A DNA stretch of 64,000 bases from Bradyrhizobium canariense (GTDB taxonomy: Bacteria > Pseudomonadota > Alphaproteobacteria > Rhizobiales > Xanthobacteraceae): positions 1-64,000 of the forward strand of contig NZ_JAFCKJ010000013.1 of assembly GCF_018130465.1 (NCBI RefSeq), in the 5' to 3' direction. A model generated the notes under the pieces. That model had not been told where the DNA came from and searched no databases. It saw only the letters and a program-made list of their open reading frames with translations. How positions within the stretch are numbered: the stretch's first letter is position 1; every line of letters starts with the position of its first letter. This document shows, piece by piece, positions 27,692-36,404 of the stretch. The translations under genes and the position numbers were made by a program.

Positions 27692-27788
27692 CATTCCGGG
27701 GCGCCCGAAGGGCGAGCCCGGAATCCATAGTGCGGCGGAGTTGGCGGATGAATGGATTCCGGGCTCGCGCTGCGCGCGCCCCGGAATG
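27692..27788. repeat. 37-bp-arm palindrome (REP-like)
   Basis: Arms 27692-27728 and 27752-27788: CATTCCGGGGCGC... and ...GCGCCCCGGAATG outer ends, GAGCCCGGAATCCAT and ATGGATTCCGGGCTC inner ends, with a 23-base loop. Typical dispersed palindromic element; it lies between flhA's upstream region and the copper cluster. Confidence 0.7.
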
Positions 27789-27800
27789 ACCAGGATGACC

Positions 27801-28112
27801 CTACTTCGCCTTCTCCATCCGGGTCACCGTATAGCCCGAAGCCGCCTCCTCGGCTTCGAAAGTCACCTTGTCGCCGACCTTCACCTGCCTGAGCACGGCC
27901 GGGTCCTTGACGCGGTAGACCATGGTCATGGGTCCATCCATGCCGAGGTTCTTCGCGGGCCCGTGCTTGAGCGTGATCTTGCCGGCGCCCTCGTCGATCT
28001 TCTTGACCTCGCCGCTGATCGCGGCGCCCTGGGCCGCCAGGGCACCTGTGGCAAGGCCTGCGGTCAACGCCAGCGCTGCGGCGATGCGGATGATGCGGTT
28101 GATGCGGTTCAT
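27801..28112 (-). CDS. CusF-family periplasmic copper-binding protein
   Basis: 103 residues: signal peptide (IAAALALTAGLATGALA), then a CusF-type OB fold (SGEVKKIDEGAGKITLKHG; NLGMDGPMTMVYRV) containing the His/Met/Met ligands and nearby aromatic region used for Cu(I)/Ag(I). It would carry or buffer periplasmic copper. ATG at 28112 with GGGAGG upstream. Last gene of the copper cluster, 14 bp after the cupredoxin gene. A role with the TolC-type protein upstream is inferred, as no CusBA genes are here. Confidence 0.85.
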   Translation of the reverse strand: MNRINRIIRIAAALALTAGLATGALAAQGAAISGEVKKIDEGAGKITLKHGPAKNLGMDGPMTMVYRVKDPAVLRQVKVGDKVTFEAEEAASGYTVTRMEKAK

Positions 28113-28126
28113 GGGAGCCTCCCTTG

Positions 28127-28582
28127 TTACTTCACGGTGACGTGGCCGACCATGCCGTAGTCGCGGTGGTCGGGAATCAGGCAGGAAAATTCGAACGTGC
28201 CGGCCTTGCTGAACTTCCAGAGGATCTCGGCCGTCTTGCTCGGCGCGAGCCGCACCCCGTTGGGATCGTCGTGCTCCATGTGCGGATGCTTCTTCATCTC
28301 CACCGCATGTGCGAGATTCTCCTTGGTGGTGGCGAGCAGGAATTCATGGTCCTCCTTGCCGACGTTGCGCAGCACGAAGCGGATCTGCTCGCCGCGTTTG
28401 ACCTCGATCCTGGCGGGCGCGTAGTCCATCTCGTTCAGCAGGACCTCGATCGTGCGCGCGGGCTTTTTGGGGTCGCCGGGCTCGCCGGCCGAAAAGGTGC
28501 CGTGCCCGTGCTGGTCGTGGGCAAAGGCCGGCGCGGTCAAAAGCGCGGCCAGCGCGAGACCGAGCTTGATCGTCTTCTTCAT
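28127..28582 (-). CDS. Periplasmic cupredoxin (copper-resistance type)
   Basis: 151 residues: signal peptide (LGLALAALLTAPAFA), His-rich start of the mature chain (HDQHGHG), and a plastocyanin-like fold with type-1 copper ligands His (KEDHEFLL), Cys (EFSCLIPDHR), His and Met (DYGMVGH). ATG at 28582 with GGAG 7-8 bases upstream; upstream in-frame codons belong to the preceding reading frame. Between the multicopper oxidase (35 bp away) and CusF genes, so probably copper handling or electron transfer to the oxidase. Confidence 0.85.
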   Translation of the reverse strand: MKKTIKLGLALAALLTAPAFAHDQHGHGTFSAGEPGDPKKPARTIEVLLNEMDYAPARIEVKRGEQIRFVLRNVGKEDHEFLLATTKENLAHAVEMKKHPHMEHDDPNGVRLAPSKTAEILWKFSKAGTFEFSCLIPDHRDYGMVGHVTVK

Positions 28583-28617
28583 TGGTATCTCCAGTTGGTG
28601 GTGGTTCATCGAAACGC

Positions 28618-29949
28618 TCACATCTTCATCTTGTGCATCGGCGTCCCTTGTTGCCGCGCCGGCTCCGGGGTCGGCGGCGTGACCTCGTAGGCGACGGTGC
28701 CTTTCGGGAATTGGTAGGGGCCGGGATCGCGATAATCGTCGCGCGCGAGGCCGTCGCGGATCTTCATCACCGTGAACATGCCGCCCATCTCGATCGGACC
28801 GAACTGACCGGTGCCGGTCATCATCGGCAGCGTGTTGTCGGGCGCCGGCATCTCCATGTTGCCCATCGCCATGCCGGTCGATCCCATGGCCATGCTGTCA
28901 GGCGCGAGCTTGCCGACCGCCTTGGCGAGATCCTTGCGCGACACGCCGATCAGGTTGCGCATGTCGTGTCCCATCGCATTCATGGTGTGATGCGACTTGT
29001 GGCAGTGGAACGCCCAGTCGCCGGGATTGTCGGCGAGCACGTCGAACACCCGCACCGCGCCGACCGGGACGTCCGTCGTCGTTTCCGGATATTGCGCACT
29101 CTCCGGAATCCAGCCGCCGTCGGTGCAGGTCACCGCAAAGCTGTGGCCGTGCAAATGGATCGGATGGTTGGTCATGCTGAGATTGCCGATGCGCACGCGC
29201 ACCTTGTCGCCGAGCCTGACCGGCAGCGGATCGATGCCGGGAAACACGCGCGCATTCCACGTCCACATGTTGAAGTCGGTCATCTCGTTGACCTTCGGCA
29301 AATAAGTGCCGGGATCGACGCGATAGGTGCTCATGACGAAGACAAAGTCGCGGTCGACCGGGCGAAAGTTCGGGTCGCGCGGATGCACGACGACCATGCC
29401 CATCATGCCCATCGCCATCTGCACCATCTCGTCGGAATGCGGGTGGTACATGAAGGTCCCGCTCTTCCTCATCTCGAACTCGTAGACGAAGGTTTTTCCC
29501 GGCTGGATGTGCGGCTGGGTCAGTCCGCCGACGCCGTCCATGCCGCTGGGAATGATCATGCCGTGCCAGTGCACGGTGGTGTATTCGGGCAGTCTGTTGG
29601 TCACGAAGATACGGACCTTGTCGCCCTCGACGGCCTCGATCGTCGGGCCCGGCGACTGGCCGTTATAGCCCCACAAATTCACCTGCATGCCCTCGGCGAA
29701 TTCGCGCACCACGGGCTCGGCGACGAGATGGAATTCCTTCCAGTCGCCGTTCATCCGGAACGGCAGCGACCAACCGTTCAGCGTGACCACGGGTCGATAG
29801 TCCGGACCACTGATGGGGTGCAGTGGCGGCTGCATCACCACCTTGTCCATGTGCGGGGCTTCCGGAATCGAGGCGGCCTGCGCCCGGCCGCTGACGACGG
29901 ATGCGCTGGCTAGCGCGGCAGTGCCCAAGAATCCTCGGCGGGAAAACAT
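28618..29949 (-). CDS. Tat-exported multicopper oxidase
   Basis: 443 residues. Twin-arginine signal (SRRGFLGTAALASA) then three cupredoxin domains with all copper-cluster motifs: TVHWHGM, GTFMYHPHSDE, HPIHLHGHSF and WAFHCHKSHH. A Met-rich insert near the C-terminus (SMAMGSTGMAMGNMEMP) and a Met/His tail suggest extra Cu(I) binding, as in CopA/CueO-type cuprous oxidases. ATG at 29949 has GGAGG five bases upstream. It follows the TolC-type gene by 13 bp. Confidence 0.92.
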   Translation of the reverse strand: MFSRRGFLGTAALASASVVSGRAQAASIPEAPHMDKVVMQPPLHPISGPDYRPVVTLNGWSLPFRMNGDWKEFHLVAEPVVREFAEGMQVNLWGYNGQSPGPTIEAVEGDKVRIFVTNRLPEYTTVHWHGMIIPSGMDGVGGLTQPHIQPGKTFVYEFEMRKSGTFMYHPHSDEMVQMAMGMMGMVVVHPRDPNFRPVDRDFVFVMSTYRVDPGTYLPKVNEMTDFNMWTWNARVFPGIDPLPVRLGDKVRVRIGNLSMTNHPIHLHGHSFAVTCTDGGWIPESAQYPETTTDVPVGAVRVFDVLADNPGDWAFHCHKSHHTMNAMGHDMRNLIGVSRKDLAKAVGKLAPDSMAMGSTGMAMGNMEMPAPDNTLPMMTGTGQFGPIEMGGMFTVMKIRDGLARDDYRDPGPYQFPKGTVAYEVTPPTPEPARQQGTPMHKMKM

Positions 29950-29962
29950 GTTGGCCTCCATG

Positions 29963-31402
29963 TCAGTGACCGCCATCGGCAGGCGCTGCCGCGGCGATGG
30001 TGGTTGAACTGTCGCCGTCGGGAGCAGGCGCGCCGCCGCCGTTGACGGTGGTCTGCAAGTCGGACTGGGCGAGGAAGAATCTTTGCCTGGCATCGATCGC
30101 GCCGCGCAGCGAAGCCAGACGCTGCCGCGCCTCGGTGAGCAGCGCGAAGATATCGACCTGCATGCTGGAGAAGCGGAGCTGCATCTCCTCGGTGATGATT
30201 TTTCGCAAGGGGACGATCTCGCGCTGATAGTGGCTGGCGATGTCGTAGCTGGAGCGATAGACCCGATAAGCATCGCGCGCCTCGGAGCGTACATTCACGG
30301 CGCGCTCGGTCAGCCGATTGAAGGCAAGGTTGTAGGTCTCCGCCGCCTGCCGCACCCGCACCTCGCCGCCGTCGAAGATCGGGATCTGGAACTGCACGTC
30401 GAAGCCGCGCTCGCGGAACGGCGCGCCTTCCGGATCCCGGGTGCGGCGGGAGATGCCGGCGAGATCGAGCAGCGTCACGAAGCGCGTCGCCTCGGTGAGG
30501 TTCAGCGACTTCGCGAGCGCCGTCAGCTCGAGCCGCGCGATCTGAAGGTCGATGCGATGGGCGACTGCGTCGGCTTCAATTGACGGCAAAGCCTGCGGCC
30601 GGCGCGGCAGCGGCGGCAGTTGACCGGGCAGGCGGAAGTCGAGGCCGCCGTCCCACAGTCCCATCAGGCGCGCTAGCTTTTCGCGCGCGCTCGTTGCCGT
30701 CTGCCGCGCGGCTGCGAGGTCGGCGGTGGTTTCGGCGTAAAACACCTGTTCACGGGCCTGGTCGAGTTTGTTGATCGAGCCGGTTTCGCCGAGCTTGACT
30801 GCGAGCTGTGCGGTCGATTCCGCCGTCGCCTTCGCGTCCGTCAGCAACGCCACCATCTCGTTGCCGGCAACGGCGCGCCAATAAACGCGGCGGACATCGG
30901 CGGCAAGCCGCAACGTCGCCAGGGCCGCGCGCAATTGCGCCTGGCGAAAACGGTCGCGGGCGATCTCCGAGCGGAACGGCAGTGTGGCGAGCGCGAGGAT
31001 GTCGCCGACAACCTGACGCTCGATTTCGCTGGCGCCGTTGCCCGAGATCCGCGAGACCGAGAACACGGGATTGGGCGGCAGGCTCTGCTCGACGAGATCG
31101 GTCTCGGCCAGCGCCAGCTCGTTATAGACGGCTTGAAGCCCCTTGTTGTTGAGCAGTGCGATCTGCACGGCGGTCTCGGGGTTGAGTGTTCGCGAGAGCA
31201 GTTGGCGAACGCGCGCATCGACCGCACCGGCTCCCTCGGCCGTTCGCACGAAGGCGACATCCTTGTTGATGGTCTGGCTCGTCAGCTCCGAGACGGCATT
31301 CATGCCGCTGTCGGGCGAGAATGCGGCACAGCCGCCAAGTCCGGGCGCGCCAAGGCCGAGCGCAGCAAGAGCGTAAAGGCGTCGCGCGAGACGGTGTGTC
31401 AT
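29963..31402 (-). CDS. TolC-family outer-membrane efflux lipoprotein
   Basis: 479 residues: lipoprotein signal ending LGGC (Cys about 25), then an outer-membrane-factor fold with the duplicated long helices (NELALAETDLVEQSLPPNP; RLTERAVNVRSEARDAYRVY). This resembles CusC-like channels. It would normally pair with an RND pump and an adaptor; neither is in this window, so the partner must be elsewhere. ATG at 31402, nine bases after the stop of a small lipoprotein gene; the multicopper oxidase follows. Confidence 0.88.
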   Translation of the reverse strand: MTHRLARRLYALAALGLGAPGLGGCAAFSPDSGMNAVSELTSQTINKDVAFVRTAEGAGAVDARVRQLLSRTLNPETAVQIALLNNKGLQAVYNELALAETDLVEQSLPPNPVFSVSRISGNGASEIERQVVGDILALATLPFRSEIARDRFRQAQLRAALATLRLAADVRRVYWRAVAGNEMVALLTDAKATAESTAQLAVKLGETGSINKLDQAREQVFYAETTADLAAARQTATSAREKLARLMGLWDGGLDFRLPGQLPPLPRRPQALPSIEADAVAHRIDLQIARLELTALAKSLNLTEATRFVTLLDLAGISRRTRDPEGAPFRERGFDVQFQIPIFDGGEVRVRQAAETYNLAFNRLTERAVNVRSEARDAYRVYRSSYDIASHYQREIVPLRKIITEEMQLRFSSMQVDIFALLTEARQRLASLRGAIDARQRFFLAQSDLQTTVNGGGAPAPDGDSSTTIAAAAPADGGH

Positions 31403-31411
31403 GGCGCGCTC

Positions 31412-31696
31412 CTACCGGTCTTGCTTGGGCTGCGGCGCGACGTTCTCGTTGCGCTCGCGCCATGGTGCCGGCGTCGCAGGCCGCAGGCTGGTGTACGGCG
31501 CAATCGTCGAACGATAGCCGGCGCGCGCGACCTTGGCCGCGGGATCGGCAGGATCAGCGCCGGCGACTTGTGTCGTTGCCGGCGAGCAGCCGGACAACGC
31601 GAGTGCCGTCGCGGCCAGCAGCGGCCAATTGAATCGAAAGTGTCGTCCCCGCGCCGCGGATGCAGCGGCGGACTTCGCCCCGGAAAGCGTAAGCAT
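31412..31696 (-). CDS. Small lipoprotein of the copper cluster
   Basis: 94 residues: a long basic n-region, then lipobox LALSGCSP (Cys about 37), then about 57 polar residues with repeated Ala-Asp-Pro. No family recognised. It is translationally close to the TolC-type gene (9-bp gap) and therefore likely co-expressed with it. ATG at 31696 following the weak ribosome site GGGATGACTC. Confidence 0.65.
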   Translation of the reverse strand: MLTLSGAKSAAASAARGRHFRFNWPLLAATALALSGCSPATTQVAGADPADPAAKVARAGYRSTIAPYTSLRPATPAPWRERNENVAPQPKQDR

Positions 31697-31775
31697 GAGT
31701 CATCCCTGATCTGTCTGGAGACCACAGGCTCGCGCGCGCAGATGCGCGCTCGGCCTGACGTCGTCGCGCGTCAGA

Positions 31776-32222
31776 TCAGACGATGGGAGGGCGGTAGAGC
31801 AGGGGCGGCGCCGCGCTGTGCAGGCTGGCCACGATCTCGGGCGAGCAGGCGGAAACCGGCTGAAGCGGCTTTGCGACGCTGGGCAGGTCGGCCGGCAGTG
31901 CGCTCACACACATCATCGCGCAGCACGGTCCTGGCGTCCCCTTGCCGTCGTGATGATGTGGGGCGGGCGCGTCCTGCGCGGCGGTCTGGTGATGCGTATG
32001 CGTCCCCGCGTGGTGATGCGCGGAGTCACCATGCGTATGGTTCGTCTGCATCTGATGATGCGCCGGCACGATGTTGGCGAGCACGACGTCGTCGCCAAGG
32101 CATGGCGCCGGATTTTGACCCCAGGCGAGGCTTGCTGCCGGCGCGAGCACGCAGAACAGATAGGCAAGGGCAATGAAGCGCCCCACCCTGATCCGCATCG
32201 ATCGTGTCAATCGCAGCAACAT
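31776..32222 (-). CDS. His-rich exported protein, first gene of the copper cluster
   Basis: 148 residues: signal peptide (FIALAYLFCVLAPAASLAWG), then a mature chain with about 15 His in clusters (HHQMQTNHTHGD, HHHAGTHTHH, PHHHDG) and a Cys-rich patch GPCCAMMCVSA. The composition argues for copper or other metal binding; it resembles small DUF2946-like proteins found beside copper genes. ATG at 32222 is the best guess; ATG at 32198 gives a shorter n-region. The 152 bp upstream would hold the cluster promoter. Confidence 0.65.
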   Translation of the reverse strand: MLLRLTRSMRIRVGRFIALAYLFCVLAPAASLAWGQNPAPCLGDDVVLANIVPAHHQMQTNHTHGDSAHHHAGTHTHHQTAAQDAPAPHHHDGKGTPGPCCAMMCVSALPADLPSVAKPLQPVSACSPEIVASLHSAAPPLLYRPPIV

Positions 32223-32374
32223 TCCGCCGACATGCTCTCCGCGCGGCAATGTTGCACACGCTGATTTGCAAAATAATGGCAAAACGCGCGTTCGCCAAGC
32301 TCCTTCTTACCGCAGTGCACCGTGCATGCCCAATATCGCGCCACAATGGTTGACCCTGTGGCGATCCGCGGGCC

Positions 32375-33640
32375 ATGGTCCCGCCCGTGCACGCGCCAAA
32401 TCAATCAGGACAAACACCTGAGACATTCAGCCCTGATTCTCGTCAGGCCTGGATGCGCCTCGCCATTGCGCTTCTGATCGGCTCGATCGGCGGCGTCGGC
32501 ATGTGGGCGATCGTCGTCATGATTCCCGCGGTGCAGGCCGAATTCTCCGCCACGCGCGGCGCGGTGTCGCTGGCTTTCACCCTGATGATGTTCGGCTTCG
32601 GGCTTGGCGGCGTCATCGCCGGCAGGATCACCGACCGGTTCGGCATCGTGGCGGCGATGGCGATCAGCATCGCCTTCCTCGGCGTCGCCAATGTGCTGGC
32701 GGGTCTGTCGACCCAGCTCTGGCAGTTCGTGGCGGCGTATTTCCTGATCGGGCTCGGCACCTCAGCGACCTTCGCGCCGCTGATGGCGGAGGCCTCGCAC
32801 TGGTTCGAGCGTTATCGCGGCCTAGCCGTGACCATCGTCGCCAGCGGCAATTACGTCGCCGGCACGATGTGGCCGCCGATTGTGAATTGGGGCATGCAGA
32901 CGAGCGGCTGGCGCTTCACTCATATCGGCATCGGCCTTGTCTGCGTGAGCCTGATGACGATCCTGGTGCTGGTCCTGCGCGGGCAGATGGGCAACGACAA
33001 GGTCCGCAATCATGCCAATGCGCCGCCGCCGCGGGTCGATCTCAAGCTGTCCACCAACACGCTGACGGTGCTGCTCTCGATCGCGAGCATCTCCTGCTGC
33101 GTGGCGATGGCAATGCCGCAGGTGCACATCGTCGCCTATTGCGGCGATCTCGGTTTCGGTGTCGCGCGCGGCGCCGAGATGTTGTCGCTGATGATGGCCT
33201 GCGGCATCGTCAGCCGTATCGGCTCGGGCTATCTCGCCGACAAGATCGGGGGCATCCCCACACTGCTGATCGGAGCGGTCGCCCAAGGATTTGCGCTCGT
33301 ATTCTACCTGTTCTTCGACAGCCTTACCTCGCTCTATCTGATTTCCGCGATGTTCGGCCTGTTCCAGGGCGGCATCGTGCCGAGCTATGCCATCATCGTG
33401 CGCGAGGCGATGCCGGCGAGCGAAGCCGCAACCCGCGTCGGCATCGTGATCTTCGCGTCCGTGTTCGGCATGTCCTTCGGCGGCTGGGTCTCGGGCGTCA
33501 TCTTCGACGCCACCGGCTCCTACGCGGCTGCGTTCGCCAACGGCGTGGCGTGGAACGCGCTCAATATCGGCATCGTGCTGACGTTGCTGATTCGGTCGCG
33601 GATGAACGCGACGAAGGCGGGACCGAGTTTCGCAACCTAG
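32375..33640 (+). CDS. MFS transporter (oxalate/formate or monocarboxylate type)
   Basis: 421 residues with about twelve membrane helices; loop 2-3 signature GGVIAGRITDRFG, and a matching region in the C half (SRIGSGYLADKIGG). Overall it resembles the YbfB/OFA-like MFS group, carrying organic anions. The substrate cannot be set from sequence. ATG at 32375; a shorter start near 32453 would still keep all helices. Its stop shares the four bases CTAG with the stop of the opposing DUF4864 gene. Confidence 0.8.
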   Translation: MVPPVHAPNQSGQTPETFSPDSRQAWMRLAIALLIGSIGGVGMWAIVVMIPAVQAEFSATRGAVSLAFTLMMFGFGLGGVIAGRITDRFGIVAAMAISIAFLGVANVLAGLSTQLWQFVAAYFLIGLGTSATFAPLMAEASHWFERYRGLAVTIVASGNYVAGTMWPPIVNWGMQTSGWRFTHIGIGLVCVSLMTILVLVLRGQMGNDKVRNHANAPPPRVDLKLSTNTLTVLLSIASISCCVAMAMPQVHIVAYCGDLGFGVARGAEMLSLMMACGIVSRIGSGYLADKIGGIPTLLIGAVAQGFALVFYLFFDSLTSLYLISAMFGLFQGGIVPSYAIIVREAMPASEAATRVGIVIFASVFGMSFGGWVSGVIFDATGSYAAAFANGVAWNALNIGIVLTLLIRSRMNATKAGPSFAT

Positions 33641-34038
33641 GCCTCTCGTCCGACCTTCAATAGCGAGCAGCCCGTGATCTTGAAACTGCCGTCCGGCTGC
33701 TGTTCGAGCGTGTAGAGCGCTTCCCAGGCCTCGCCATTGGCATCGACGATGTGAACGCGCTGGGAAATCCAGCTGCCTTCGCTCTTACTGTCGCCGAACT
33801 CAAAGCTCTTGTGCCGGTAGACTGGCGCGTAGCCGTTTTGCACCATGGACATGAAGATGTCGGGCGCGGGGAATATCTCCCTGATCGCCGGCGCGGCGTA
33901 GGAATAGGCCGTCGCCGCATCGTCGCGGACGAAGGCCTGTTCCTGGGCGCGGATGACGCCCTGTGCCGTCGCGACATCGTCGGCGCGTGCGGAGACGCCA
34001 CCCAGCAGCGCGAATATCAGGACAAGGAGCACACGCAT
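33637..34038 (-). CDS. DUF4864 exported protein
   Basis: 133 residues: signal peptide (RVLLVLIFALLGGVSARA), then a SnoaL-like DUF4864 domain (IRAQEQAFVRDDAATAYSYA; GSWISQRVHIVDANGEAWEA; ITGCSLLKV). Function unknown. I use the ATG at 34038, with GAGG 7 bases upstream, over the longer frame. Convergent with the MFS gene, overlapping it by four bases. Confidence 0.75.
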   Translation of the reverse strand: MRVLLVLIFALLGGVSARADDVATAQGVIRAQEQAFVRDDAATAYSYAAPAIREIFPAPDIFMSMVQNGYAPVYRHKSFEFGDSKSEGSWISQRVHIVDANGEAWEALYTLEQQPDGSFKITGCSLLKVGREA

Positions 34039-34105
34039 GGCAAAACCTCGCTTGGTCATCCCGGTCCAGCAAGGATATCGCCACGCAGATGTTCGGGCAA
34101 ACAGC

Positions 34106-34522
34106 CTAATGTGACAGTGGATCGAGGAAAGGCGTGTCGACCGCGCTGACATAGAAGATCACGACCCTGGTCTCGCCGGTTGTCCGATTGTAGCCGGTCA
34201 TCGCCACGTTCGGCGGTTCCACCATTGCCTCGCCGGCCTTAATCGTCAGCGGCGGCTTGCCCTCGAGTTCGAGTGTGAAGGCGCCTTCCAGCACGTAGAC
34301 GGTCACCGGGAAGCGGTGGGTATGATGGACCGTCTTGTCGCCCGGCTTGAACGACGCGGTCATCACCCGCACGGACTGCTTCTCGTCCTTCGGCGAGCCT
34401 TCAACCAGTTGTTGAAGCACCAGATTCGGTTTGGCGATACCCTGTGTCCCATGGTCCTGCGCGGTGGCTGCGGCCGACCATCCCAGAACGATTGCGGCGG
34501 CGAGAGTGAAATGGGGGCGCAT
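34106..34522 (-). CDS. Exported single-domain cupin
   Basis: 138 residues: signal peptide (LAAAIVLGWSAAATA) and one cupin barrel with metal-ligand pattern in VHHTHRFPVTVYVLEGAF and the second motif GEAMVEPPNVAMTGYN. Small periplasmic cupins of this sort have no fixed function. ATG at 34522; divergent from the LysR gene 108 bp away, which is the most likely regulator. Confidence 0.75.
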   Translation of the reverse strand: MRPHFTLAAAIVLGWSAAATAQDHGTQGIAKPNLVLQQLVEGSPKDEKQSVRVMTASFKPGDKTVHHTHRFPVTVYVLEGAFTLELEGKPPLTIKAGEAMVEPPNVAMTGYNRTTGETRVVIFYVSAVDTPFLDPLSH

Positions 34523-34630
34523 CCAAAGTCTCCATTGAAAAGTCGCTGAAGACGTCAGCCTAGGTGCCGTCGTTCAGGCCCGGCAGCCGCAACATTGCGG
34601 CCGGCGGCCGCAGAAGTGCATAATCGCTCG

Positions 34631-35521
34631 ATGTTCGACTGGAACGACCTCAAATACTTCCTGGCGGTCGCGCGGCATGGCAGCACCATTGCCGCCGGCA
34701 AGGCGCTCGGCCTCAGCCAGTCGACCGTGCACCGTCGGCTCGAGGAGCTGGAGCGGCGGCTCGGCCGCGCGCTGGTGACGCGTCAGCCGAGCGGCTACCG
34801 CCTCACCGAGTTCGGTCACATCATGCTGCCTTATGCCGAACGGGTCGAAGCCACCATCGACGACTTCCAGCGTCGGACGGCTGACGCCGAGCAAGACATG
34901 AAGGGCGTGATCCGCGTCACCTGTCCCGAGCCGATTGTCGCCCGGCTCATCCAATCCGGCCTCATCGGCGACTTTCACGCGCTGCATCCTTCGCTGCGGG
35001 TCGAATTCGTGATGAGCGACGGCTATCTCGACCTGTCGAAGGGCGAGGTCGATATCGCTTTTCGCTCGGGCGATACCGACGACGAGCTGGTCGGGCGCAA
35101 GATCGCCGAGTCGATCTGGGCGGTCTACGCCAGCCGCGACTATCTTCACCGGCACGGCAGCCCGGATCGTGTCGAGGACCTCGCGCCTCATTTGCTGGTC
35201 GGGCTGGACGAATCCCTTGCCAAGCATCGCGCTGTCAAATGGCTGAAGGAGGTCGCGCCCAATGCCCAGATGGCTGCGCGCGTCAACAGCGTGCTCGGCC
35301 TCGTTTCCGCGATCAAGTCCGGCGTCGGCATCGGTCCGCTTCCCGTCGCGCTCGGCGATGCCGAAGCCGATCTCGTGCGCGTCCTTGGCCCGATTCCGGA
35401 ATTGACGCGAAGCTGGCGCATCCTGACGCATCCCGATCTCCGACGCGTGCCGCGGATCGCCGCCTTCTTCGACTTCATCGTGCATCATCGCGAGGCACTG
35501 AGGCCGATCCTGACAGGGTGA
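34631..35521 (+). CDS. LysR-family transcriptional regulator
   Basis: 296 residues: N-terminal winged HTH (LKYFLAVARHGSTIAAGKAL; SQSTVHRRLEELERRLG) and a LysR substrate-binding domain. The start is the ATG at 34631 (MFDWNDLKYF), the standard start for this subgroup; the 12-codon extension is not used. Divergent from the exported cupin gene, and tail to tail with the TetR gene (2-bp gap). Confidence 0.9.
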   Translation: MFDWNDLKYFLAVARHGSTIAAGKALGLSQSTVHRRLEELERRLGRALVTRQPSGYRLTEFGHIMLPYAERVEATIDDFQRRTADAEQDMKGVIRVTCPEPIVARLIQSGLIGDFHALHPSLRVEFVMSDGYLDLSKGEVDIAFRSGDTDDELVGRKIAESIWAVYASRDYLHRHGSPDRVEDLAPHLLVGLDESLAKHRAVKWLKEVAPNAQMAARVNSVLGLVSAIKSGVGIGPLPVALGDAEADLVRVLGPIPELTRSWRILTHPDLRRVPRIAAFFDFIVHHREALRPILTG

Positions 35522-35523
35522 CG

Positions 35524-36165
35524 CTAGCGCTTCCGCTTTGCAGCCGGCTTCGCGGGCTTGGCGGCCGCACGGACCTTGGCTTTCACGACAGGCTGCACCC
35601 GCAAACCGTCGACGAACACGTCGAGCATCCGCAGCACCGAGGATTGCCAGCCGGGTTGGTCGTGCATGTAGCACATGCCGAAGAACGCCCGCAGCAAGTC
35701 CTCGGGACTGACGTCCGCGCGCATCGCGCCGGCCGCGGCTGCGCGATCGAGCAGCGAGCCGATCGCCTTGGTCAGGCGCTCAAAGGAAAAGGCATGCAGC
35801 TCCGACCCGCTCTGCACCGCGAGTGCCAAGGCTGCCACCATGCCCTTCTTGGTGGCAACGAATTCGACCCCCGAGCACAGCCAGCGCCTGAGCGCGTCGA
35901 CCGGATCCTTCGCATTCTTCAACTGCTCGGCGAACTCGCTGAGCTGCTCGACCTCGCGCCGGTACACCGCCTCGAACAAATCCTCGCGCGTCGGGAAATG
36001 CCGATAGAGCGTGCCGATGCCGACGCCGGCGCGTTTCGCGACGGCTTCCAGGCTCGCCTCCGGTCCACCCGCGTTGAATACGGCCTTGGCCGCCTCGAGC
36101 ACGCGCTCGCGATTGCGCACGGCATCGGCGCGGGGCTTCCGGGTCTGGTCGGTGTGCTCGTCCAT
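35524..36165 (-). CDS. TetR-family transcriptional regulator
   Basis: 213 residues: N-terminal HTH (RVLEAAKAVFNAGGPEASLE; AKRAGVGIGTLYRHFPTRED) and a TetR C-terminal ligand domain, then a Lys/Ala-rich tail. The ATG at 36165 fits the family; the extension to 36321 does not. Divergent from the molybdenum hydroxylase operon with 239 bp between, which makes that operon its likely target. Confidence 0.9.
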   Translation of the reverse strand: MDEHTDQTRKPRADAVRNRERVLEAAKAVFNAGGPEASLEAVAKRAGVGIGTLYRHFPTREDLFEAVYRREVEQLSEFAEQLKNAKDPVDALRRWLCSGVEFVATKKGMVAALALAVQSGSELHAFSFERLTKAIGSLLDRAAAAGAMRADVSPEDLLRAFFGMCYMHDQPGWQSSVLRMLDVFVDGLRVQPVVKAKVRAAAKPAKPAAKRKR

Positions 36166-36404
36166 GCCGGCAATGTAGATCACGAATTGGTTAGATTGAA
36201 CCCTTGCGGGGCTGCACCGCGTTGATGCGCACGGGCTTTTGACGAATTCCAAATATTTTTCGGCGGCTCTTGTTAAGCGGAGGCTCCCTCCGTATCTTCG
36301 CTGGTGCCGGCTCGGACCCACGTCCGGACGGCGCGATATCGACGGCGGCCACGGCGGTGGCGCGCTGCGCGATCACTCATGTCCATATCTGATCGGAGCC
36401 TTGT

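Noticed and set aside
28618-30294. Longer 5' extension of the multicopper oxidase
   Set aside because: It overlaps the TolC-type gene and ignores the GGAGG-ATG at 29949 followed by a proper twin-arginine signal.
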